Below, in pieces: positions 18,006-25,888 of a stretch of 64,000 nt of DNA. The DNA is taken from the NCBI GenBank assembly GCA_963771305.1, contig CAVYTS010000012.1:491132-555131 (forward strand), given 5' to 3'. Numbering within the stretch: position 1 is the first letter of the stretch; the number at the start of each line of letters is the position of its first letter. The notes beneath the pieces are model-generated. The model saw nothing but the letters and a program-made list of their open reading frames with translations, had not been told where the DNA came from and did not search any database. Both the position numbers and the translations under genes were made by a program. This DNA comes from CAJCIT01 sp963771305. GTDB taxonomy: Bacteria > Acidobacteriota > Terriglobia > Bryobacterales > Bryobacteraceae.

Positions 18006-19504
18006 GACACCACCTCAGCTTCCAGTTGATGTGCGTCTACCTTCGCCTTCGGTGGCTCAAAGTAGCGATTGGCAGCGTTCTTAAGCCAGAGCTCGATTGG
18101 AAATGAGTAAACGTCGTGGTCAAGCCGGACGCGAGCGGGATAACTGATCAAGTTATGGATGAACTGGTTTACCGGATGCTTGCGAGTGACTCCAATCGGT
18201 TTTCGATTGAAGGCTATGCGCAGGTAGTCGCGCATTGTCTGTAGCTCCCGATGCCTCTTACCTTTGAGCCAAGGCAGCACTGTGTAGCGCGGGAAGAAAT
18301 CCACCCAACCCTCCAGCGTCGACGGGACCTCAATGCCCAACTCAAACGCGCGATCCAGGATAGGAGCTCCTGGATAGGGTGTGAATATGTTCGTCCAGAA
18401 CTCGGCACCAGGGTAGTTGCGGCAGATGTCCATAATTAGCTTGATGGATTCGCGCCGCTCCGGTTCGCCCTCGCCGGGGAAGCCAAAGATCATATTGAAC
18501 GAGGGCCGGATCCCCGCTTCGGTCAGCCGGTTGGCAGCCTCGTAGATAGTCTCTAGTTTCTGAAAATCCTTGTTCATCAGGCGCATCACCTTCGGTGAGC
18601 CGCTGTCGGCACCTTGAGACACCTGACTGAGCCCTGCGCGCTTCAACAGCTTTAGCTCATCGACGCTGAGTCGATTCACCAGATTGGTGGAGGATTGAAT
18701 GCTCCACTCGAATCGACTATTCCTACGCACCAAACCTTCGGCGATCTCGACGGCGCGGTCGCGGTCCACTAGGAAGTTGTCATCCACGATCCAAAGCAAT
18801 TGAAGGTTGTACCGTCTGGTCAGTTCGACTGTCTCTTCGACGACCTGCTCCGGAGCAAGGGCATTCCACTTGCGCCCGTAAACACCATCGTTGGTGCAGT
18901 AGGCGCAGTTGTACGGGCAGGCCAGGCTCGATGTGTACATGGCCCAGCGACGCCCGCAAATGCGTTCGTAGGCGTCAAAGTCCGCCAGATGGTATGCCTT
19001 CGGAGGCATCTCGCTGATAGGCCGGAGAGTTCGCGGTGCATTAAAGACGATCTGTCCGTGCTCTTTGTACCCAGCGCCCAACACACCCTTTATTGATTCG
19101 CCCGCCTCGATGCGTTGGACGATTTCGAGCATCGCGTCCTCGCCTTGCCCCTTCACGACAAGGTCGATATACGGAGCAGCCAACGTCTGATGCGGCAGCA
19201 ACGAAGGATGCCAGCCGCCGAGAATCACGGGCATATCCGGATAAAGGGCTTTGGCTGCACGCGCTATGTCGACGGTCTCCTTGATCATTGGGCCCGTAAC
19301 CAGAGACACAGCCAGACAGAGAGCATCTTTCAGTTCCGCCAGTACCCGGCTCTTAAACTTCGGCGTGATAGTGGAGTCAATGAGGCAGACCTCGTAGCCG
19401 GCCCGCAGTAGAGGCGTCGCCACAGCAAGAATGCCTAGTGGCGCAGTCGCTTCCTGGCTTGAGAATGCTGGAAAGAAGAAGACGACTTTCTTGGAATGAG
19501 GCAT
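17999..19504 (-). CDS. B12-binding radical SAM protein (first gene of the operon)
   Basis: Protein of 501 residues. The N-terminal domain has KKVVFFFPAFSS, APLGILAVAT, ILGGWHPSLLPHQTL and LVVKGQGE. There is no DxHxxG, so any cobalamin would bind without a His ligand. The triad is Cys196, Cys200, Cys203 (ACPYNCAYCTNDGVYGRK), and a later SQGADSGSPKVM region is typical of the barrel. It opens the ten-gene operon and lies downstream of the direct-repeat box at 19573-19600. The class can methylate unactivated carbons or join carbons; which applies is not visible. Confidence 0.88.
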   Translation of the reverse strand: MPHSKKVVFFFPAFSSQEATAPLGILAVATPLLRAGYEVCLIDSTITPKFKSRVLAELKDALCLAVSLVTGPMIKETVDIARAAKALYPDMPVILGGWHPSLLPHQTLAAPYIDLVVKGQGEDAMLEIVQRIEAGESIKGVLGAGYKEHGQIVFNAPRTLRPISEMPPKAYHLADFDAYERICGRRWAMYTSSLACPYNCAYCTNDGVYGRKWNALAPEQVVEETVELTRRYNLQLLWIVDDNFLVDRDRAVEIAEGLVRRNSRFEWSIQSSTNLVNRLSVDELKLLKRAGLSQVSQGADSGSPKVMRLMNKDFQKLETIYEAANRLTEAGIRPSFNMIFGFPGEGEPERRESIKLIMDICRNYPGAEFWTNIFTPYPGAPILDRAFELGIEVPSTLEGWVDFFPRYTVLPWLKGKRHRELQTMRDYLRIAFNRKPIGVTRKHPVNQFIHNLISYPARVRLDHDVYSFPIELWLKNAANRYFEPPKAKVDAHQLEAEVVSC

Positions 19505-19572
19505 GGGAATAGAAAACGCGAAGGCCTGTTCGGCGCGCTATTGACAACGTAGTCCACCCACGGGTCATGGGT

Positions 19573-19600
19573 TGTTTGGTTTTTGTAAAAGTATTGCGAA
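19573..19600 (-). promoter_or_regulatory. Direct-repeat regulatory box upstream of the radical SAM operon
   Basis: On the minus strand the units TTCGCA, TTTACA and CAAACA are each separated by 5 bp. The central part ACTTTTACAA is identical to the box upstream of the sugar transferase (25790-25817). The box lies about 69-96 bp before the start of the first radical SAM gene. The 11-bp period is that of PhoB/OmpR-family response-regulator sites. Confidence 0.65.
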
Positions 19601-19651
19601 GAACTCGCGGTTAAATTGGTTGCGAGGAAGGGCGCTCGCCGCGAGCACGTC

Positions 19652-21625
19652 TCAGAAGCTCCACGACAGACTGGTAAACCCCGTGTTTGCCGTAAAATTG
19701 AGTGCCGGCGAGAAATCGGCCTGATACTTATACAATTGATATCCGATGTTCCATCGAATCGACTGGTTTAGTCGTACAGAGATCCTCGCAAATGGTGAAT
19801 AATATGTCAGCGGGAACGTCTGCGCCACTCGAAAGGCCGCCAACAAGGGATCGTATTGAGATGTATCTGCTTGTGGCCTTCCATCTCCCGAGTCCCGGAC
19901 TGCTGTGCCGCCCAGGTAGATGCTCAGTGATTTGCGGACTTGCAGCCGGATTCCGGCATTCGCCGCATGCAGGTTCATGACATAGTAGGAAACCGCGTTA
20001 TTTACAGGCAGTCCACCAGCGAAGAAAGCCAGGCCGCCTAACGCGTTGGTGTAGATATTCGAGTAAGATCCATCAAAGCTCAACCAGGGCCGTACGGTCC
20101 AGTCTGCAGTCACTGACCAGGTTTGGTTTCGGGTGCTAAAGCTGGTTAGCGATGCCGAGGTGGCGTTTCGCTCATTCTGCGCCGAAGCTGACAGCTGCAA
20201 GTTCTTGATCCGATACGACAGAGAGGCCTTCCAGGCCAGGTAGTTTCCGTCGCTTTTTGGAGTGAACGGCAGGCTGGAATGGCTGATCTCACCTTCGAAG
20301 GAGGCCGTCAACGATTTCCTTGCGCGCACTTTCAGGCCGAAGAATCCGTCGTTCATCTCGTTGGTTTGCGAGTAGGGCGTGCGGTTCACGCTGTCATCCA
20401 GTGTGAACTGTTCCACAGAGTCGATAAGCCGGTTCGAGTATTCATACCCGCCGAAGACGTCGAGCCATTTGTTCACTCTCTGGTCTGCTTGCAAGTCCGT
20501 CGTTATGGTTCTAATGTCAAGCGATTGGAAGTACAACACCTGACTTACCTGCCCCGGCGCCTCCTGCTCAAAATAGGCGTTGGCTCCCTCGGTTCGTCCA
20601 TCATAAAAGGACGTATGGCTTGTTAGAGTCAAGCCGTTCGTCACATCAACGTCGAAATTCAAGTTGCCGGTGGCCACCGGCTGCCGCCCTACGCCGCTGG
20701 TTTGGATCTGCTGAATCGGGGTTGCCAGAAAGCCGCCGCCGAAGATGGATTCATCCGAAACGAACGAACCTTTCCCATCCGCATATGTGAAGTTCCCATT
20801 GATGTCAGCCCGTTTGTCGCTGTGAAGGAAGAGCAAGGTCCAAGAGGGATTCGTGGCATGGGCGGGGGCCGACCGCGAGAAGTCGGTCACGGCAACTGTG
20901 CCGCCCACAGGAAGTCCATACGGAGAGTCATCCTTAAAATCAGACCAACCACGCAAGATCTTCACCATCGAGTTCCGCCAATGCAACTCGACACCTGCCC
21001 GGTACTCATTGCGGACCCGATGAATGTGGGACAACACGGGAAAGAGGTCAATCGACTCGTTTGGCCCGAGCTCCGTCGTAAGTCCGAGTCCATACTGCGC
21101 ATCCCGCCTGTATCCGAGCAACCATCGGACATGCGACTCGGGCATCAGAATCAGATCATGGCTCTGTGATGTGTAGTTTGTGCTAAGGGCGTTCGAGCCT
21201 TCGCCTCCATCCGTAACCAGGCCAGGATTAACATACACGCTGTCGCGCCAGGCGGCGATGTAGGTATAGAATTTTCGCTGCTCTGCACGAAGGTTGATAG
21301 TCTCATATGGGTCGCCGCCCAGACCCTGCGTCGTTAGAACGATACTGTCGAAGAGCTTCTGTCCTCCGGTCTTTGAGAAGATTGAAAGAGAACTGCTCAA
21401 CAGTCGCGGACCGTTTCCGTAGTTTACTGCCGCCTGGTAGTTGGCTTGGTCGCCGCTCAAATCCAGGAAGCGCACGCCCACCTCGAAGGAGTTGGAGATG
21501 TTGTAGCCGCCGGATTCGCTCCCCTTTGGGCTGCCGACGGGCTCCCACGTAGGAGCAATTGGTTCCTGAGCCCTGATTGCGAAGGCTAACGCTATGAATG
21601 TCCAGAGATAATGGAGGACCTTCAT
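19652..21625 (-). CDS. Outer-membrane beta-barrel, MtrB/PioB-like decahaem-associated protein
   Basis: Protein of 657 residues with a signal peptide ending near IRAQ and the terminal residue Phe (SLSWSF), as in outer-membrane barrels. The body has alternating hydrophobic/polar strands with many aromatic and Asn/Ser residues and long loops. It sits 6 bp downstream of a decahaem c-type cytochrome, which is the arrangement of MtrAB/PioAB conduits. The N-terminal CxxC motif of Shewanella MtrB is absent, so it is closer to PioB-type or another barrel family. It should form the sheath for the cytochrome across the outer membrane. The family call rests partly on the neighbour. Confidence 0.72.
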   Translation of the reverse strand: MKVLHYLWTFIALAFAIRAQEPIAPTWEPVGSPKGSESGGYNISNSFEVGVRFLDLSGDQANYQAAVNYGNGPRLLSSSLSIFSKTGGQKLFDSIVLTTQGLGGDPYETINLRAEQRKFYTYIAAWRDSVYVNPGLVTDGGEGSNALSTNYTSQSHDLILMPESHVRWLLGYRRDAQYGLGLTTELGPNESIDLFPVLSHIHRVRNEYRAGVELHWRNSMVKILRGWSDFKDDSPYGLPVGGTVAVTDFSRSAPAHATNPSWTLLFLHSDKRADINGNFTYADGKGSFVSDESIFGGGFLATPIQQIQTSGVGRQPVATGNLNFDVDVTNGLTLTSHTSFYDGRTEGANAYFEQEAPGQVSQVLYFQSLDIRTITTDLQADQRVNKWLDVFGGYEYSNRLIDSVEQFTLDDSVNRTPYSQTNEMNDGFFGLKVRARKSLTASFEGEISHSSLPFTPKSDGNYLAWKASLSYRIKNLQLSASAQNERNATSASLTSFSTRNQTWSVTADWTVRPWLSFDGSYSNIYTNALGGLAFFAGGLPVNNAVSYYVMNLHAANAGIRLQVRKSLSIYLGGTAVRDSGDGRPQADTSQYDPLLAAFRVAQTFPLTYYSPFARISVRLNQSIRWNIGYQLYKYQADFSPALNFTANTGFTSLSWSF

Positions 21626-21631
21626 CTTTTA

Positions 21632-22585
21632 TCACCTGAGGAACAGGGGATCCAGGCTCGATCCATGGATACTGACGTGACAAACCGTGCAGTTCTGATA
21701 GCGCGGGTCGAGCATGTTGTGGGCTGGTGAGAGAGGTTGAATGCCGTTGCCCTCACGCCCGTAAGGTGGGGCACCGTTGTGGCACTCCAGGCAGAGCGTG
21801 AAGACGACCGGTCTCCGTAGAAGTCGCGAGTTGGCGGATCCGTGAGGATAGTGGCAGATTTCACAGCCTTCTATACGGACTGGAGGGTGCTCGAAGGTGA
21901 ATGGCCCCAGTTTGTCGACGTGGCACCGCAAGCAAGCTTCTTCGTTCGGTAGTGCCCGGCCGACCATTCGGGGACGTATGCCCATGCGCCACGTTGGAGC
22001 ATTCGCCCCATGTGGGTTGTGGCAATCCGCGCATCCCATGGCCCCCTCGTTGACGCGGTGCTTGTAGGGCATTTCAAATTGGGCACGAACGTCCGCATGA
22101 CACCCGTAGCAGAGTTGTGGCTGTGCCTTTGAAAGCAACCTGCTGGGCGTGGCCGGTTTGTGAATGGAATGACATTCGGTACACACTACGCCGTTATCGG
22201 TGTGAGCGGATCTCTTGACGTTGAAGCGCGCCGGATCGGTGGCGTGACACCGCAGACAAGCGTTCATCCGCTGCTTAGGCTCCATTTGTGAAAACGCGAG
22301 AATGGTCGACTTGCCGCCGTGGGCTGCTATGTGCGCCTTCCCCGGACCGTGGCAGCTTTCACAACCGGTGGCGCCGGTGGTCTCCTTCATTCCGGCGACA
22401 CCGGGGAAATGAGGGTTCTTGAAGAACTTCGACCAAACATCCGGGTGACAGACACGGCAGGCGTCGCTACCGACGTAGCTCGTCTCGTCGGCGGCCGCCC
22501 GGGTCGAAACGGCCGTACACAGTAACGCGAGTGCGAACAGTGCTCGCCAGCCGAGTTGCGGCCAAAGGCATCGTAGGCGATCCAA
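21632..22585 (-). CDS. Decahaem c-type cytochrome (DmsE/MtrA-like)
   Basis: Protein of 317 residues with a signal peptide ending near TRAAAD. Exactly ten CxxCH haem-binding motifs are visible: CRVCH, CESCH, CLRCH, CTECH, CYGCH, CADCH, CLRCH, CEICH, CLECH and CTVCH. Size, the YVGSDACRVCH opening and the ESCHGPGKAH motif match DmsE/MtrA periplasmic decahaem cytochromes that pass electrons into an outer-membrane barrel. The partner barrel is the next gene. There is no MtrC-like outer-surface cytochrome beside it. It may receive electrons from a periplasmic carrier reduced by the cytochrome b-c complex encoded at 25.9-28.0 kb; that is inference. Confidence 0.88.
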   Translation of the reverse strand: MDRLRCLWPQLGWRALFALALLCTAVSTRAAADETSYVGSDACRVCHPDVWSKFFKNPHFPGVAGMKETTGATGCESCHGPGKAHIAAHGGKSTILAFSQMEPKQRMNACLRCHATDPARFNVKRSAHTDNGVVCTECHSIHKPATPSRLLSKAQPQLCYGCHADVRAQFEMPYKHRVNEGAMGCADCHNPHGANAPTWRMGIRPRMVGRALPNEEACLRCHVDKLGPFTFEHPPVRIEGCEICHYPHGSANSRLLRRPVVFTLCLECHNGAPPYGREGNGIQPLSPAHNMLDPRYQNCTVCHVSIHGSSLDPLFLR

Positions 22586-22632
22586 ATGTGTTCCTTCCGA
22601 GTCTTCTAGGCCAAGCCTAGATGGCCGGGAAG

Positions 22633-23799
22633 CTAACAGTCGTGACCAGATTGTGAAGGTTTCGCGAACACTTCATCCGGCGCGGTAGCACGCGGTGACT
22701 GGTCGTTCTGGTTACCGTGCATCACTCGACCGATCTCCTCTTTCATCTCGACGAGAAAGCGGTCTTCCGAGAAACGTTGGGCAGCGTACTGAAGAGCGCT
22801 GGGAGAAATATCCGTATCGGTTCGTTCGAGTTCCTCAACCGCCGAAGCGAGGGGTTCGGGGCCCGGGCGGTCATACAGAAAGCCTCCACGGTCTTTTCCC
22901 GCTGGGACGCTTTCGAGAACGCCGCCACGTCCGAGCGCAACCACCGGTTTGCCGCTTGCAATGGCCTCTACCGGTGCGATTCCAAAGTCTTCTTCTCCGG
23001 GCAATAAGAGGGCCCGACAACGGGCGTAAAGGTCTCTAAGTTCCACTCCCGCGACTCGGCCGCAGAATTCTACGGTAGGCCCGGCGATCGCTTTCAGCCT
23101 CTTGAATTCGGGACCGAGGCCGACTACCTTCAGCCGCCTGCCGGACAGAGTGCAGAATGAGACGGCGTCCCTGACTCGCTTGTACTCGACCAGCGCGGAG
23201 ACCACGAGATAGTAGTCTTCAGCCGGCTTGTGGAAAAAGGTTTCGACGTCCACTGGAGGATAGACAACCTCTGAGTCTCTTCGGTAGGCTCGATAAATGC
23301 GACGCTGAACATTGCGGCTGTTCGCAACAAAGTGATCGACGCGGGCAGCACTTGCGAAGTCCCAAATGCGCAGATAGTTGCTGAACAGAGCCAGCAGCGC
23401 ACGTTTGCACCTACTGTGTGTCAAATCGTGAAGGTAATCGGGATACAGATCCCACAAATAACGCATCGGCGAGTGGCAGTAGCAGATGTGGTGCGCCGCT
23501 GACGACGTAATTACCCCTTTTGCTGGGCCCGACTCGCTGCTGACAACAAGGTCATAGCCGCGAAGATCCAGAGATTCCAGAGCAAAGGGCGTGAGCGGCA
23601 ACATGTAGCGGTGGAAGCGCTGAAGTGGATCGAGGAACGATGGGTAGATCCGGTGCGAGCGGATGAGTGGCGAAGTCGCTTGCGGATTGTAGAACAAGGT
23701 GAAGATGTCGGCATCCGGAAGCAGTTTGCACAGCCCCTCCACTACTCTCTCGCCTCCCCGCATGCCGAGCAGCCAGTAATGGACGATCGCACACTTCAT
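22633..23799 (-). CDS. GT4-family glycosyltransferase
   Basis: Start chosen at ATG 23799 (MKCAIVHYWLLGMRGGERV), which overlaps the stop of the upstream glycosyltransferase by 4 bp. The longer frame to 23865 lies wholly inside that gene. This gives 388 residues. GT-B features: an N-terminal RGGERV loop, ICYCHSPMRYLWDLYPDY, and a C-terminal LLLPGEEDFGIAPVEAIASGKPVVALGRGGVLE with the E-x7-E pattern of retaining GT4 enzymes. It resembles mannosyl- or WbaZ-like transferases. It adds a sugar to the lipid-linked polysaccharide intermediate in the cytoplasm. Confidence 0.88.
   Translation of the reverse strand: MKCAIVHYWLLGMRGGERVVEGLCKLLPDADIFTLFYNPQATSPLIRSHRIYPSFLDPLQRFHRYMLPLTPFALESLDLRGYDLVVSSESGPAKGVITSSAAHHICYCHSPMRYLWDLYPDYLHDLTHSRCKRALLALFSNYLRIWDFASAARVDHFVANSRNVQRRIYRAYRRDSEVVYPPVDVETFFHKPAEDYYLVVSALVEYKRVRDAVSFCTLSGRRLKVVGLGPEFKRLKAIAGPTVEFCGRVAGVELRDLYARCRALLLPGEEDFGIAPVEAIASGKPVVALGRGGVLESVPAGKDRGGFLYDRPGPEPLASAVEELERTDTDISPSALQYAAQRFSEDRFLVEMKEEIGRVMHGNQNDQSPRATAPDEVFAKPSQSGHDC
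22641..22668 (-). promoter_or_regulatory. Weak direct-repeat box upstream of the decahaem gene
   Basis: Minus-strand units TTCGCG, TTCACA and GTCACG are spaced by 5 bp each. They overlap the 3' end of the glycosyltransferase gene and lie 56-83 bp before the decahaem start, the same distance as the strong boxes. The units match the consensus less well. Confidence 0.35.
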
Positions 23800-24947
23800 A
23801 CGGTCTTCTGCAGTTCCCGCGCTGCGAATTCCGTTCGGTTCGACCGCGCGGCGCGAGCCAGGCATTCACACACGAGGGCGCGCCAGCTGTCGATGTGAAA
23901 CCGTTCCTGCCAAGTGGACTGGGCGCGTTGAGTAATGAGGTCGATCGCCCCGAGACCAGTTTCCAGCACGTCAACCATGCGGGAAGCAAGGGCTTCTGGC
24001 GTGGGAGCCGACAGGAACCCTGTCCGGTTATCCTCAATGATCTCCTGTATGCCACCCAATGCATATGCGAGTACCGGCACACCTGCCGAGAACGCCTCGA
24101 GAATGACCCTGGGCGTTGCCTCCGAGCGGGGCGAAGAAACAACCAGCAAGTCGAGCGACCGCAATACACACGGGACGTCGTCGCGCCAGCCATGAAAATG
24201 AACAGGCAGTCCCTCGCTCTCCTTTAGAACCTGACCGGAGTACCCTCCCGCCGAAAACTGAGGTGAGCCCACGACGTGGAACTGAACATGAGGAAACCGC
24301 TGGGCGACTGTCCGCGCGGCCCGAACGAAGTCAAGTTGCCCCTTCTCTGGATCAATTCGTCCAACGATTCCCACCTTCTGGATCGGCAAAGCTCGCCTGA
24401 ACGGCGACTGTCTGTAGTCACTGACGCCGTTGTAGATCACCCTGATGCGACTCCTCGGCACTCGCGGCGTAAGACTGGAGGCGACGTACGAGCAGCAGGC
24501 AATAACGGATGCGCTGGAGGCATTAAGCGAGGTTTGGACAAGGCGTAGCGCAGAACCTCCCGCGATCCGATGGTGTGCGTGGAAGACGAGCGGGATTCGA
24601 TCTTCACGCGACACCCTAGCCGCCGCAGGCAGCACGCGCGGACCATTGACGTACAGTAAATCCGGTCGCCATCCCCGAAGCAGTTTGCGTAACTGCGCGG
24701 TCATTTGCACGACCGATGCCAGATATAGGAATTGATCTGTGAAAGTCTTCCGGCCGCTCGACAGAGGAGCCAGGCGCAACTGTCCCACTCCACAGTCTAA
24801 TGCTCGCAGTCTGGTGGCGTACTCGCCTTCGCCCGGGAGCAGGGCCCTGATCTCCCATCCGTTCCGCAGGAAAGCTGGCAGAAGATCCAACAGGCAGAGT
24901 TGCCCTCCGCCAAGTTGTGCGAATTGATCGAGACACAAAATCTTCAT
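23796..24947 (-). CDS. GT4-family glycosyltransferase
   Basis: Protein of 383 residues. It opens with MKILCLDQFAQLGGGQLCLLDL, a Gly-rich donor-side loop. The C-terminal domain has VGIVGRIDPEKGQLDFVRA and VSSPRSEATPRVILEAFSAGVPVLAYALGGIQEII, the GT4 nucleotide-sugar binding signature with the paired Glu residues. It is a retaining transferase of the exopolysaccharide pathway. Nine bases separate it from the initiating sugar transferase upstream, and it overlaps the next glycosyltransferase by 4 bp, so the three form one unit. Confidence 0.88.
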   Translation of the reverse strand: MKILCLDQFAQLGGGQLCLLDLLPAFLRNGWEIRALLPGEGEYATRLRALDCGVGQLRLAPLSSGRKTFTDQFLYLASVVQMTAQLRKLLRGWRPDLLYVNGPRVLPAAARVSREDRIPLVFHAHHRIAGGSALRLVQTSLNASSASVIACCSYVASSLTPRVPRSRIRVIYNGVSDYRQSPFRRALPIQKVGIVGRIDPEKGQLDFVRAARTVAQRFPHVQFHVVGSPQFSAGGYSGQVLKESEGLPVHFHGWRDDVPCVLRSLDLLVVSSPRSEATPRVILEAFSAGVPVLAYALGGIQEIIEDNRTGFLSAPTPEALASRMVDVLETGLGAIDLITQRAQSTWQERFHIDSWRALVCECLARAARSNRTEFAARELQKTV

Positions 24948-24956
24948 GGCACAGCC

Positions 24957-25757
24957 CTAGTGAGCGTCTTTGCCAGTAACTACGCAAAATACGGTTGAAT
25001 ATAGAATCTTCAAGTAAAGGCGCATAGACCAGTTGCTAAGCAAGTACTGATCAAAACTCTTTCGTTGCTCATAGGAAAGCCTGTTTCTGCCGTTGACCTG
25101 CCAAAGCCCTGTAACTCCTGGTTTGACCACCAACAGCGTCTCCCGCATGGCAGCGCCGTAGTAGCGGGATATTTCCGCCTCCGTGAGGGGCCGAGGACCA
25201 ACCAACGCTAACTGTCCCAGTACGACCTGCCAAAGTTGTGGCAGTTCGTCAATAGAGTACTTACGTAGAAACAAGGCGACGCTACTCGTAATGCGTGGAT
25301 CGTGAACGGCTTTGTTCAACGGCACGGGAGCATCTGTCAGGAACTCAACAAAAAGGGGCCGAGGAGTTATGAAGATTCGTGCAGAGAACCGCGCGCGTGG
25401 GCAAGCGGATTCTCCGTGTTGCGCTGGGCTCCACATGGTCCGAAGTTTCCAGACCCAAAGCACTTGGCCAGACAATCCAACCCGCCGGTGTGCAATGAAC
25501 GGTGCCTGCCTCGAAAGGACCACCACGGCCGCTGCACTGCAAGCGAGTATAGGAAGTGAGATGGCTGAGAGCAGAAGGGCCGCGGCACGCTCCACGAGAC
25601 CGATCCCTTTCCATAAGGGAGACCGCGGGCAAGGCCTGGCCCATCCGTGAGATGGCTGGCCTGGTGGCATTACTTCTAAACCCGCTTGATCCGTCGTGGT
25701 AGCCAGAGTACGTATTTCGTTCGAGGGTTCGTTCCTTCTCTGCAAGAGACTGAGCAC
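24957..25757 (-). CDS. Initiating sugar transferase (undecaprenyl-phosphate glycosyl-1-phosphate transferase)
   Basis: Protein of 266 residues of the short bacterial sugar-transferase type (PF02397), with a single hydrophobic segment near residues 55-80 (LLLSAISLPILACSAAAVVVL). The signature blocks are WVWKLRTMW, LRKYSIDELPQLWQVV, LALVGPRPL, and VKPGVTGLWQVNGRN. It puts the first sugar phosphate onto undecaprenyl phosphate at the inner face of the membrane. The EPS kinetics are thus set at this gene, which also carries one of the clearest direct-repeat boxes 33-60 bp upstream. Confidence 0.9.
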   Translation of the reverse strand: MLSLLQRRNEPSNEIRTLATTTDQAGLEVMPPGQPSHGWARPCPRSPLWKGIGLVERAAALLLSAISLPILACSAAAVVVLSRQAPFIAHRRVGLSGQVLWVWKLRTMWSPAQHGESACPRARFSARIFITPRPLFVEFLTDAPVPLNKAVHDPRITSSVALFLRKYSIDELPQLWQVVLGQLALVGPRPLTEAEISRYYGAAMRETLLVVKPGVTGLWQVNGRNRLSYEQRKSFDQYLLSNWSMRLYLKILYSTVFCVVTGKDAH

Positions 25758-25789
25758 ACATTGAGGCTAGGAGATCCCGCCCATTTTTG

Positions 25790-25817
25790 TGTTTGCCTCT
25801 TGTAAAAGTTTTGTGAA
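25790..25817 (-). promoter_or_regulatory. Direct-repeat regulatory box upstream of the sugar transferase operon
   Basis: Minus-strand units TTCACA, TTTACA and CAAACA with 5-bp spacers. Unit 3 and the ACTTTTACAA core are shared with the box upstream of the radical SAM operon at 19573-19600. It lies in the 131-bp gap between the sugar transferase start and the cytochrome b-c stop. Confidence 0.68.
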
Positions 25818-25888
25818 CCGTTGTCGTTGTCGAAATCGCAACCAGCTCTAAGACTCTGCAACATCCGGTCGAGTTGGGCGCCCACTTC

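Noticed and set aside
19505..19651. B12 riboswitch in front of the radical SAM operon
   Set aside because: The 147-bp leader has no recognisable B12-box or the expected stem arrangement; it holds the direct-repeat box instead.
19505..19651. RiPP precursor peptide for the SPASM radical SAM protein
   Set aside because: Neither the operon leader nor the 7912-7962 gap has a short frame with a leader-core layout and a ribosome site.
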